DNA of 7,414 nt from Bacteriovoracaceae bacterium UBA7317 (GCA_002474345.1 DKQD01000201.1:5361-12774); one strand, 5' to 3'. Shown: positions 1 to 5,488, numbered from the stretch's first letter. Notes: generated by a model not told the origin, from the letters alone. A program made the numbers and translations.

Positions 1-641
1 CCAACCATTAGAAGCTGTTTTAGAGTCTGGGGAGACTGAGGTAGAGCATAAACCTGGCCTGGATGGACACGGCTTGGAACGATGTAGTCTCTCGCCCCTT
101 CTGGCGTTGATTTATAAAGAATAGGAGTTTCTACTTCTACAAATTCTTCTCCCATCAAAACCTCTCTTACCTCAAGAGACTTTTTTGACCTTAAAGCAAG
201 AATATTTTGAAGCTTAGGACCCCTTAAATCCAAATATCTATACCTCAAGCGAAGATCTTCTGTAGCTTCTTTTGCACCTAGGGGTAAAAAAGGAAGCTTA
301 TCTTTATCAGAAATTGATAGAATTCGAAACTCGCTCACCTGAACTTCAACATAACCCGTATCCATTTTCTTGTTGATTGCTGGCTCAGGCCTTTTACAAA
401 CTTTCCCCTTAGCATAAACCACAGACTCTAAAGAGATATCTTTTAAAACTTGGAGGTCACCTTCATAGCTTGCAAAACCTAACTGAGTTAAACCATGCTT
501 ATCTCTCAAGTCGACAAAATGAAGTCCACCCAAGTTCCTGTATTTATTTATCCATCCGCAAAGAGTTACTTCCTCTCCAACATTGCTATCTCTCAATTGT
601 CCACAGGTGTGAGTTCTCATGAGTCCTGGTAAATTATCCAT
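1..641 (-). CDS. aspS: Aspartyl-tRNA synthetase, N-terminal part (3' end beyond window)
   Basis: Class II aminoacyl-tRNA synthetase that charges tRNA-Asp with aspartate in the cytoplasm. I translated 213 residues with no stop up to the window edge; bacterial AspRS is usually about 590. The OB-fold anticodon-binding domain fills about residues 8-110, beginning with the family-typical MRTHTCG. Next come RYRYLDLR (133-140), the motif 1 region FVEVETPIL (167-175), the EGARDY loop (181-186) and ALPQSPQ (199-205). Motifs 2 and 3 lie outside. Start choice: ATG at 641 has AAAGGG six bases upstream; ATG at 647 abuts the SD, and ATG at 620 (the E. coli-like start) has only a short-spaced AGGA. Leu37, Leu30 in E. 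coli numbering, is the residue linked to tRNA-Asp-discriminating enzymes, where non-discriminating ones often have His; this is inference only. A TATAAA box at 684-689 may belong to its promoter. It diverges from the DUF192 gene. Confidence 0.96.
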   Translation of the reverse strand, partial: MDNLPGLMRTHTCGQLRDSNVGEEVTLCGWINKYRNLGGLHFVDLRDKHGLTQLGFASYEGDLQVLKDISLESVVYAKGKVCKRPEPAINKKMDTGYVEVQVSEFRILSISDKDKLPFLPLGAKEATEDLRLRYRYLDLRGPKLQNILALRSKKSLEVREVLMGEEFVEVETPILYKSTPEGARDYIVPSRVHPGQVYALPQSPQTLKQLLMV

Positions 642-676
642 TGCCATCCCTTTTAAAACTGGGTTAGATTGCTGTT

Positions 677-1252
677 ATGCGTATTTATATACATCAAATC
701 ACAAAGAAGCTCATTAAAAAAAGGAACTCAAAAAGCCTTTTAATGATAGCCGCATCCATTCTCTGTTTGACACTAACAAGTTGCACAAAGCAAACTCTTT
801 TAGAACTCTTTAATAAAAGAGATCCTTTGGAGACTGCAAAGATTAAACTTCCCTCTGGAGAGGTTATTAGAGTGAAGCTTGCGCTTACAGAGGAAGAAAA
901 AACAAAAGGGCTTAGTGGAGTCTCTGAAAATCAATTTAAAAAAGATGAAGGACTTCTATTTTTTTATTCAAAAAGAGGAAGAAGGTCGTTTTGGATGCCT
1001 GATACCTATTTTCCATTGGACCTCTTTTTCTTAGATAAAAAGCTTAAAATCGTCGATATCGTTAGAAATCTCCCGAATCACCCGGGCTTCCAGGAGCCCC
1101 CTCCAATTCCTAGGGCCAGAACGGTATTCGCTTTCCATGTTCTTGAAATGAGAAGCGACTCTCATTTGGCAAAAAAGCTAAGCCATGGGGATCAACTTCA
1201 ATGGCTTTCTTCTATTTCCCTTTCTGAAATAGAATCAAAAATTCGTCCTTAG
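677..1252 (+). CDS. DUF192-family predicted lipoprotein
   Basis: Protein of 191 residues. A Lys/Arg-rich N-terminus, a hydrophobic stretch (21-34) and the lipobox LTSC (33-36) predict lipidation at Cys36 and anchoring in the cell envelope; residue +2 is Thr, not the inner-membrane-retention Asp. The DUF192 domain spans about 54-175: TEEEKTKGLSG (71-81), DEGLLFFY (90-97), RSFWMPDTYFPLDLFFLD (103-120), FHVLEM (153-158) and a closing GD (171-172). DUF192 proteins are small beta-rich domains without an agreed biochemical function, so none is assigned. No good SD precedes ATG 677. The only internal alternative, ATG 743 (Met23), would lose the positively charged n-region, so 677 is kept. Its start is only 35 bp from the aspS start, and any promoter must lie inside aspS. 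The last 13 codons overlap the 3' end of the opposing FtsB-like gene. Confidence 0.88.
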   Translation: MRIYIHQITKKLIKKRNSKSLLMIAASILCLTLTSCTKQTLLELFNKRDPLETAKIKLPSGEVIRVKLALTEEEKTKGLSGVSENQFKKDEGLLFFYSKRGRRSFWMPDTYFPLDLFFLDKKLKIVDIVRNLPNHPGFQEPPPIPRARTVFAFHVLEMRSDSHLAKKLSHGDQLQWLSSISLSEIESKIRP

Positions 1253-2198
1253 AAATAAAGCCCAAATGGTCCCTAACCAACTTTTTTTGATGGAATTTGT
1301 TATTTTTGATTAGGTTAATTTTCCTTTTTAAATCCAACTTGTGATCGTGCAAGTATGATAGTTTTTGTACTTTTTTTTCATAGTTTTTTTTCTGAGAAAA
1401 ATAATCCAACACACCACGATCTGATAGAACAAGTCTTCCCAAAAGAAGAAAACAAACTAACCAAGATAACTTTTTAAAAAGCCTTAACCATTTCTCCTTT
1501 GGGCCCAAAAAACTTTTTATTCCATCAATCCTTCTTTGAATAAATTCAGGAACCTTGAAAGTTTTTTTTTGCTGGTCTAAACGACCTGTCCGAGGTGGCC
1601 TGACAACTTCTTTTTTCGCACCTTCAAGGCTATGCTTTTTTGGTATTTCCCTTGTTTGCTTCTCTCGCCGAAGATTTCCCTGTGTAGCTTCAGCTCTCCT
1701 TGGAGGAGGTGGAGATGGCGGCATTGACCTGTCTCTTGCTTGTTGTCTTTGGGTTGACCTCATGGGTCTTTTTGGTCTACTACTTCTTTGGGTTCTAGGA
1801 GGAGTTGCTTGATTATATGACCTCTCACGTGGAGGCTCTTCAAAATCTTCCTCTTCAAAATCATCTTCTTCATCATAAACATCGAAGTCATCAAAGTTTT
1901 CTACTTCTTCTAAAGTATCTCTAAGATGATCAGGGTGCTTTGAAGGCATGGCCGTAGGTGCATGCGAGGGTGATCTTCTTGGAGGAATCCTCCTCTGAGG
2001 GACCTGCCGATTTTGCTCAACTCTGGCAGTTCTCTTTGGGTTTTCCCGTGGTGGAGGTGGAGTTATTATAGCTTGATTAGAAGGCTGAGGGTTTTTCTTT
2101 GCTCTTTTAGCTCTGTTTCTTTCTATAGCCTTCCTCAGCCTATCTCCACTTGGAGAGAGACTTCCAGGGCCATGAGATGTCCGTAGAGATTGTTCCAA
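1212..2198 (-). CDS. DivIC/FtsB-family protein with long charged cytoplasmic extension
   Basis: Protein of 328 residues. The C-terminal part fits the septum-formation initiator (DivIC/FtsB) family: a transmembrane helix at about 243-258, a short GVLDYF segment, a charged heptad-like stretch (about 268-305) and the closing LVRDHLGFISKDEF, matching the family's ...AR..LG...GE.... pattern. FtsB acts with FtsL and FtsQ to activate septal peptidoglycan synthesis, with the coiled coil outside the inner membrane. FtsB is normally about 100 residues with almost no cytoplasmic tail. Here about 240 residues precede the helix: a basic, Pro/Arg-rich region (1-95), a dense Asp/Glu block (97-122, about 17 acidic residues) and a second Pro/Arg/Lys/Gln-rich region (123-240), presumably disordered. 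The start is TTG with AGGAAG seven bases upstream; no in-frame ATG competes near the N-terminus. YggT lies upstream on the same strand, 104 bp away. The family call is fairly firm; the exact paralogue (FtsB, FtsL-like or other) is not. Confidence 0.82.
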   Translation of the reverse strand: MEQSLRTSHGPGSLSPSGDRLRKAIERNRAKRAKKNPQPSNQAIITPPPPRENPKRTARVEQNRQVPQRRIPPRRSPSHAPTAMPSKHPDHLRDTLEEVENFDDFDVYDEEDDFEEEDFEEPPRERSYNQATPPRTQRSSRPKRPMRSTQRQQARDRSMPPSPPPPRRAEATQGNLRREKQTREIPKKHSLEGAKKEVVRPPRTGRLDQQKKTFKVPEFIQRRIDGIKSFLGPKEKWLRLFKKLSWLVCFLLLGRLVLSDRGVLDYFSQKKNYEKKVQKLSYLHDHKLDLKRKINLIKNNKFHQKKLVRDHLGFISKDEFLILFQKGK

Positions 2199-2205
2199 AA
2201 AATTA

Positions 2206-2211
2206 CTTCCT
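2206..2211 (-). promoter_or_regulatory. Ribosome binding site fixing the TTG start of the FtsB-like gene
   Basis: AGGAAG on the minus strand, followed by a 7-base spacer and TTG at 2198. The spacing is ideal, and the nearby ATG on this strand (2173) is out of frame, so this site supports the non-AUG start and hence the full-length charged N-terminus. Confidence 0.75.
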
Positions 2212-2241
2212 GCAAATTTTTCTAAACTTCCTGTCCTGAGT

Positions 2242-2269
2242 ATTCTACCAAGATTAAAATTTTACACAA
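2242..2269 (-). promoter_or_regulatory. Candidate promoter of the FtsB-like gene
   Basis: On the minus strand, TTGTGT (2264-2269) and TAGAAT (2242-2247) are separated by 16 bases. The -10 matches the sigma-70 consensus at five of six positions; the -35 is weak (three of six). It lies between yggT and the FtsB-like gene and would let the latter be transcribed independently. In such A+T-rich DNA, chance matches are common. Confidence 0.35.
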
Positions 2270-2302
2270 TTAAAATAATAATACAGTTAAACCATTGGCT
2301 AT

Positions 2303-2524
2303 TTAGAACAAGCTGGCGACCATTTGAAGTAAAATCATCACAACAAGGGGGGAAAGGTCAAAGGGTAAGTCCTGAGGCATAAACTCTCTAACTGGTTTGC
2401 AAGTAAAGTCAGCTAACTTCTTTATCTGTTCTCTCCACTCTGCACCCCTAAACTGTGGCAAATAACTTAAAACAACATCGGCTATAATTACAAAAACATA
2501 GGCTTCAATTAGAAACTTTATCAT
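2303..2524 (-). CDS. YggT/YlmG-family small membrane protein (single repeat)
   Basis: Protein of 73 residues with two hydrophobic helices, about 3-21 and 57-73. The family signature is clear: an SYLPQ element closing helix 1 (20-24) and KPVREFMP...FDLSPLV (43-61) before helix 2. E. coli YggT has two such units (about 188 residues); this is the short single-unit form seen in Gram-positives and cyanobacteria. Family members have been tied to osmotic tolerance, and in cyanobacteria and plastids to nucleoid and division phenotypes; the molecular role is unsettled. In Gram-positives yggT (ylmG) sits beside sepF and divIVA, so the FtsB-like gene downstream here again places it near division functions (inference). 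The start is ATG with AGAGG ten bases upstream. The ATG overlaps by one base the TGA of a short upstream reading frame (2524-2610). Confidence 0.87.
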   Translation of the reverse strand: MIKFLIEAYVFVIIADVVLSYLPQFRGAEWREQIKKLADFTCKPVREFMPQDLPFDLSPLVVMILLQMVASLF

Positions 2525-2610
2525 CAGTACCCAACCTCTCTTAGACCAAACATCACACCATCTTCGTTGCAGATGTTCCTTTTTTTCAAGACTTTGCGCA
2601 CAATAGCCAC
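2524..2610 (-). CDS. Possible 28-codon upstream ORF overlapping the yggT start
   Basis: A GTG-initiated frame encodes 28 residues (beginning MAIVRKVLKKRN, ending FGLREVGY) and stops at a TGA that shares its A with the yggT ATG (TGATG), the arrangement typical of translational coupling. The frame stays open further upstream, into the antisense of the tRNA gene, until a TAG. There is no convincing SD before the GTG, and I do not recognise the peptide. It may be a regulatory leader or chance. Confidence 0.2.
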   Translation of the reverse strand: MAIVRKVLKKRNICNEDGVMFGLREVGY

Positions 2611-2627
2611 TCGAGTAACTGGAATTC

Positions 2628-2655
2628 TTGACTTAGAATAACTTTTTGATAAAAA
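2628..2655 (+). promoter_or_regulatory. Candidate promoter of tRNA-Arg
   Basis: TTGACT (2628-2633; five of six to consensus), a 16-base spacer, and TAAAAA (2650-2655; four of six). Transcription would begin near 2662, about 10 bases before the mature tRNA. The G/C-rich bases 2657-2660 just after the -10 resemble the discriminator of stringently controlled stable-RNA promoters. An alternative -10, TAGAAT (2634-2639), lacks a good -35. Confidence 0.5.
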
Positions 2656-2671
2656 TGGGCTTCTTTTCCAT

Positions 2672-2747
2672 GGTCCTATAGTTAAATCGGATATAACAGA
2701 GCTTTCCTAAAGCTCAGTCAGGGGTTCGAATCCCTTTGGGACCACCA
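2672..2747 (+). tRNA. tRNA-Arg, anticodon CCU
   Basis: Complete 76-nt cloverleaf read by hand. Acceptor stem GGTCCTA/TGGGACC (2672-2678 with 2737-2743) has seven pairs including one G-U. D-stem GTTA/TAAC encloses a 9-nt loop containing GG. The anticodon stem GAGCT/AGCTC (2699-2703, 2711-2715) holds a 7-nt loop with anticodon CCT at 2706-2708. The variable loop is four bases. The T-stem AGGGG/CCCTT has loop TTCGAAT. Discriminator A at 2744 is followed by encoded CCA (2745-2747). It decodes AGG. It stands alone: no other tRNA, integrase or duplicated 3' end is in the window, so nothing shows it has served as an attachment site. No clear terminator follows before the convergent kinase gene, 25 bp away. 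Confidence 0.96.
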
Positions 2748-2772
2748 TTTTCTCTAATCACCATATTTTAAA

Positions 2773-3909
2773 TTAACCACTATTTTTAGGAAGAATAATT
2801 GTAAACTCACTGCCTTCTCCAAACTTACTTTTCACCTCTATGCGGCCTCCATGAGCATCGACAATCTGCTTCGCAATATTTAAACCTAAGCCCAAACCTG
2901 GCTTTTCGTGATGTTCGTTTTCAACTCGACTAAAGTGCTCGAAGATGTAATCTAGTTTATCTTTTTCTATTCCTATTCCTGTGTCAGCTACGGTTATTAA
3001 GACCTCTCCTTTGGTTATTTTACAAAAAACCTTTACATGACCAACTTCAGTAAACTTCAGGGCATTATTGATAAGGTTAACTAGACAATTCCTAAGCCTT
3101 GCTTCATCGATAATAAAGTTCTCACTTTTATCACAAAGTGATAGCTGATAATTTATATTCAATTTTTCTTTAGCAATAGGTACTGCTATTAAATATGTAT
3201 CTTTCAAAAATTCATTTACATCCAAATTATCTTTTCTAAGAACAATTTCATTTTTATTAAGCTCAACAGAGGTTATAAGATCCTGAACCAATGAATTCAT
3301 TAGCCTTGCATTCTTTCCAATAATTTTAAGAAACTCTTTTCCATCTTCAGAAACACTGCCAGAATCTTCAATCAGTTGATAAAAGCCTAAAATTGATGAC
3401 AAGGGAGTTTTTAGTTCATGAGACACATTAGAAATAAAGCTATCTCTAATTTCGTTGTTAAAATACTTTTCTGAAAGATTTCTTGCCAATTGAATAATTT
3501 CAAAGCGGTGAAAAGGCTTTTTCAAGTAGAGAAACTTCTCTCTTTGCCTTGTTGACTTAAAAATTTTTTCAATAACTTTGTCAAAGTGGGCAGTAACAAC
3601 AACTATTTCGATTTTAGAATCAATATCATGGATGCTTTTTACAACTTCATAGCCACTAATGCCTGATGACATCTTTAAGTCGACAAAACAAACATGAATA
3701 CAATCGCCTTCTTCCTTTTTTTTACGGACCAAAGAGAGACCACCCTCTCCACTTAACGATGTGTAAACAAAAAAGTTATCAATTAATTCAACCTGGCTTG
3801 ATAATTCTTTACTTTGTCTTTTGTCCCTATCCATATGCTCTTGAAAAAAAGCTTTATAATTTTCTAAGATTTCTGACTCATCATCAATAAATAGTAAGTT
3901 TCTCTTCAC
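2773..3909 (-). CDS. Soluble receiver-histidine kinase
   Basis: Protein of 378 residues with no transmembrane segment or signal peptide. An N-terminal receiver domain (about 3-148) has acidic pocket Asp9/Asp10, phosphoacceptor Asp77, Thr106 and Lys131. The phosphoacceptor lies about 20 residues later than usual because of a charged insert around residues 25-46. A HisKA dimerisation domain follows with the H-box SHELKTP (phosphohistidine His164). The ATPase domain has the N-box (Asn278, Asn282), G1 DTGIGI (309-314), an F-box around 323-326 and G2 GLGLGL (338-343). All residues for autophosphorylation and receiver phosphorylation appear intact. It has no PAS, GAF or periplasmic sensor, so the receiver is the likely input, possibly fed by another kinase. 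The start is GTG with AAGG nine bases upstream. It follows the OmpR-type regulator gene after 98 bp on the same strand, probably as one operon; that regulator is the likely partner (inference). Confidence 0.93.
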   Translation of the reverse strand: MKRNLLFIDDESEILENYKAFFQEHMDRDKRQSKELSSQVELIDNFFVYTSLSGEGGLSLVRKKKEEGDCIHVCFVDLKMSSGISGYEVVKSIHDIDSKIEIVVVTAHFDKVIEKIFKSTRQREKFLYLKKPFHRFEIIQLARNLSEKYFNNEIRDSFISNVSHELKTPLSSILGFYQLIEDSGSVSEDGKEFLKIIGKNARLMNSLVQDLITSVELNKNEIVLRKDNLDVNEFLKDTYLIAVPIAKEKLNINYQLSLCDKSENFIIDEARLRNCLVNLINNALKFTEVGHVKVFCKITKGEVLITVADTGIGIEKDKLDYIFEHFSRVENEHHEKPGLGLGLNIAKQIVDAHGGRIEVKSKFGEGSEFTIILPKNSG

Positions 3910-3918
3910 TTTTTATAA

Positions 3919-3922
3919 CCTT
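3919..3922 (-). promoter_or_regulatory. Ribosome binding site supporting the GTG start of the kinase
   Basis: AAGG on the minus strand with a 9-base spacer to GTG at 3909. The downstream MKRNLLFIDDE begins at the point expected for the first strand of a receiver domain, which agrees with this start. Confidence 0.55.
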
Positions 3923-4007
3923 AAGAAAAAGATAACAAAATAATCCTTTGCTAAAAAGGTTCCCCTATTTTAACAGCTAATTTTTCAAGAATAAAAAGTA
4001 ATTGGTT

Positions 4008-4685
4008 CTAAGAAGCTTTTTTAATTAGCCTATAGCCTTCGGAGTAAACGGACTTTATTGAAAATTCAGATTCTTTAATCTTTTTTCTTATTGTAGAGAT
4101 ATGGGTGTCTACAATTCTTTCGTTTACATCATGACCTTCTATTTTAATTAGATCTAAAATCATATTCCTCTTAACCACATCCCCTTTATTTTGAGCAAGA
4201 GTCGTGAGGATCTTAAACTCGCTTGATGTAAGAGATACATGTGTGCCAGCAATTTTGACCTCTTGTCTTGAAAGATCTATTTGTAAGTTCTCCAAAGAAA
4301 TAATTTCTCCCCTTTCACCAGTTAAATTGGAAAAAACGCCGTCGACAATAACTGACAATTCATAAGGTTCAAAAGGCTTTTCTATATAATTTATAGCGCC
4401 TAATTTATAGCCAATTGACCGTGAGGGACTACCAACTTTTGCTGAAAGGAAAATTATTGGAATATTTTTAGAGTGATCTTTAAGTTTTAGCTCAGAGGCA
4501 ATATTATAACCATCCATATCAGGTAGCATGATATCTAGAATCAACAGATCAGGGGAAAAGTTCTGTATTTCATTTAAACAACCTTTTCCGGTCGATTCCA
4601 GCTTTACCTCATAACTTTTTTTCAAGGTCTCACTAACTAATCGTCTAATATCTGGATTGTCATCAACAACAAGGATTTTTTTCAT
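4008..4685 (-). CDS. OmpR/PhoB-type response regulator
   Basis: DNA-binding two-component regulator of 225 residues, the usual length. The receiver (about 2-118) has Asp8/Asp9, phosphoacceptor Asp51 within ILDIMLPDMDG, Ser81 at the Thr/Ser switch position and Lys103 in EKPF. The winged-helix effector domain (about 128-222) shows LTSSEFKILTTLAQN, the recognition-helix segment RIVDTHISTIRKKI (190-203) and a wing ending in SVYSEGYRL; the family usually has V.GVGY.., so the wing diverges slightly. It probably autoregulates and receives phosphate from the kinase encoded 98 bp downstream (inference). The ATG at 4685 is the only sensible start, because residues MKKILVVDD begin the first receiver strand directly. 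A GGAGG lies just one base upstream of it, too close for normal SD use. A strong promoter sits so near that the mRNA may be leaderless. Confidence 0.94.
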   Translation of the reverse strand: MKKILVVDDNPDIRRLVSETLKKSYEVKLESTGKGCLNEIQNFSPDLLILDIMLPDMDGYNIASELKLKDHSKNIPIIFLSAKVGSPSRSIGYKLGAINYIEKPFEPYELSVIVDGVFSNLTGERGEIISLENLQIDLSRQEVKIAGTHVSLTSSEFKILTTLAQNKGDVVKRNMILDLIKIEGHDVNERIVDTHISTIRKKIKESEFSIKSVYSEGYRLIKKAS

Positions 4686-4691
4686 GCCTCC

Positions 4692-4719
4692 ATTATAGAT
4701 TGAAGAAAATTTTCTTCAA
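4692..4719 (-). promoter_or_regulatory. Strong candidate promoter of the response-regulator operon
   Basis: On the minus strand, TTGAAG (4714-4719; four of six) is followed by 16 bases and a perfect TATAAT (4692-4697). Seven bases downstream of the -10 is 4685, the A of the regulator's ATG, so the predicted transcript has no leader. The -35 and most of the spacer form a perfect palindrome, so a bound protein would block polymerase. Confidence 0.65.
4700..4719. repeat. Perfect 20-bp palindrome, probable operator
   Basis: TTGAAGAAAATTTTCTTCAA reads identically on both strands with no mismatch. It covers the -35 box and 14 bases of the spacer of the response-regulator promoter. The position suits a repressor or autoregulatory operator bound by a dimer. 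OmpR-family proteins usually bind direct repeats, so the binder need not be the encoded regulator. Its transcript could also fold into a hairpin, but no U-run follows on the minus strand. Confidence 0.6.
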
Positions 4720-4758
4720 AGACTTTTTTAAGTAATCTTCAATTTTCAATTCATTAAC

Positions 4759-5277
4759 CTAAAGAAAATCTATCTCTTTTTTGTAAATTTCCAGTGTAGA
4801 TTTATCAAAACAACAAAAAATCACTTTTTTTACACTGGTTGAATCTGGACTATTTAGGAGGCCGTAAATTGTTTTTATAGCAACCTTACAAGCTTCTTTT
4901 TTTGGATATCCATAAATTCCAGTGCTTATTGCAGGAAAGGCAACTGTCCTAATTCCATTTTTTAAACAAAGTTTTAAGGTGGACTCATAACAGTTTTGAA
5001 GAAACTTTTCTTCTCCCTTACTACCTCCTCTCCAAACAGGACCTACTGTGTGAATGACATGAAGTGCATTTAAATTATAACCTTTAGTTATCTTTGCCTC
5101 ACCCGTCGAACACCCTCCTAAACCCCGGCACTCTTCCAAAAGTTCTTTACCGGCAGCTCTGTGGATAGCTCCATCAACACCCCCTCCCCCCAAGAGCGTT
5201 TCATTTGCTGCATTAACTATGGCATCAACTTCGAGAGTTGTAATGTCTCCTAAAATGGCCTCTAATCTTTCTTTCAA
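4759..5277 (-). CDS. MacroD/YmdB-type macrodomain (ADP-ribosyl hydrolase)
   Basis: Protein of 172 residues from TTG at 5277. Macrodomains of this class deacetylate O-acetyl-ADP-ribose and remove ADP-ribose from acidic residues; E. coli YmdB also modulates RNase III. Numbering from this start: GDIT (10-13), VNAAN (21-25), GGGGVDGAIHRAAG (30-43), HTVGP (76-80) and PAISTGIYGYP (115-125). Asn25 and Asp35 fall at exactly the positions of the E. coli YmdB catalytic residues. The frame extends eight codons further to a GTG at 5301, but AAGGAG lies seven bases before TTG 5277, and the resulting MKERLEAILGDIT aligns without gaps with the E. coli N-terminus; the GTG has no SD. It is upstream of, and on the same strand as, the two-component genes, but those have their own promoter 73 bp away. 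No ADP-ribosyltransferase toxin or NAD-consuming partner is adjacent, so a housekeeping role is likelier than a toxin-antitoxin one. Confidence 0.93.
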   Translation of the reverse strand: MKERLEAILGDITTLEVDAIVNAANETLLGGGGVDGAIHRAAGKELLEECRGLGGCSTGEAKITKGYNLNALHVIHTVGPVWRGGSKGEEKFLQNCYESTLKLCLKNGIRTVAFPAISTGIYGYPKKEACKVAIKTIYGLLNSPDSTSVKKVIFCCFDKSTLEIYKKEIDFL

Positions 5278-5284
5278 TTTTTTT

Positions 5285-5290
5285 CTCCTT
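5285..5290 (-). promoter_or_regulatory. Ribosome binding site fixing the TTG start of the macrodomain gene
   Basis: AAGGAG on the minus strand with a 7-base spacer to TTG at 5277. It lies inside the longer frame that would start at GTG 5301, and so argues against that longer start. Confidence 0.8.
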
Positions 5291-5327
5291 AATCCATACA
5301 CCTTAAAAAAGGCATCAAATACAAAGA

Positions 5328-5356
5328 ATCATATTGAAGTTTTTTTATTTAAACAA
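5328..5356 (-). promoter_or_regulatory. Candidate promoter of the macrodomain gene
   Basis: Minus strand: TTGTTT (5351-5356; three of six), a 17-base spacer, TATGAT (5328-5333; five of six). The predicted start near 5321 would give a leader of about 44 bases before TTG 5277. The spacing is ideal, but the A+T-rich context weakens the call. Confidence 0.45.
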
Positions 5357-5424
5357 AAGTTATAAATTATGAGGCAAAAACGCATAGCAAAACAAAAAAC
5401 TGCACTAAAAGAAGCTCCGCAGTG

Positions 5425-5454
5425 TTTACACACCTACTTAAAGAAAAGTATGAG
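5425..5454 (+). promoter_or_regulatory. Candidate promoter of the DUF420 gene
   Basis: TTTACA (5425-5430; five of six), an 18-base spacer, TATGAG (5449-5454; four of six), leading to the gene at 5504. It is in the 226-bp divergent gap between the macrodomain and DUF420 genes, which otherwise holds only the macrodomain promoter and A+T-rich sequence. Confidence 0.3.
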
Positions 5455-5488
5455 AATTTAGTCTGGTTTATTTTATATTTGGTAGAAA

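Noticed and set aside
1555..1812. Plus-strand 85-codon frame opposite the FtsB-like gene
   Set aside because: It is the antisense of the Pro/Arg-rich repetitive tail; its Gly/Leu/Cys-rich composition mirrors that. No SD or domain supports it.
2672..2747. tRNA-Arg as an integration site for a mobile element
   Set aside because: No repeated tRNA 3' end, integrase or foreign-looking block is present in the window.
3666..3890. Plus-strand 74-codon frame inside the kinase gene
   Set aside because: It lies fully antisense to a well-supported receiver domain and shows no family features.
3945..3959. Hairpin CCTTT-TTAGC-AAAGG (minus strand) between regulator and kinase as a terminator
   Set aside because: The stem is only five pairs and mostly A-U, and the following tract is interrupted. 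It is unlikely to stop transcription between two genes that look co-transcribed.
4700..4719. Palindrome as an intrinsic terminator for the macrodomain gene
   Set aside because: The sequence after it on the minus strand is TCTATAATGG, with no U-run, and the stem is A-U rich. Its overlap with a promoter fits an operator better.
4759..5277. Macrodomain as antitoxin of a DarT-like toxin-antitoxin pair
   Set aside because: The motifs are YmdB/MacroD type, and no ADP-ribosyltransferase gene lies beside it; the neighbours are a two-component system and a DUF420 protein.
5369..5461. 30-codon ATG frame (MRQKRIAKQK...) in the macrodomain/DUF420 gap
   Set aside because: No SD, Lys-rich composition expected from A-rich DNA, and no recognisable motif. 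Too weak to call without conservation data.
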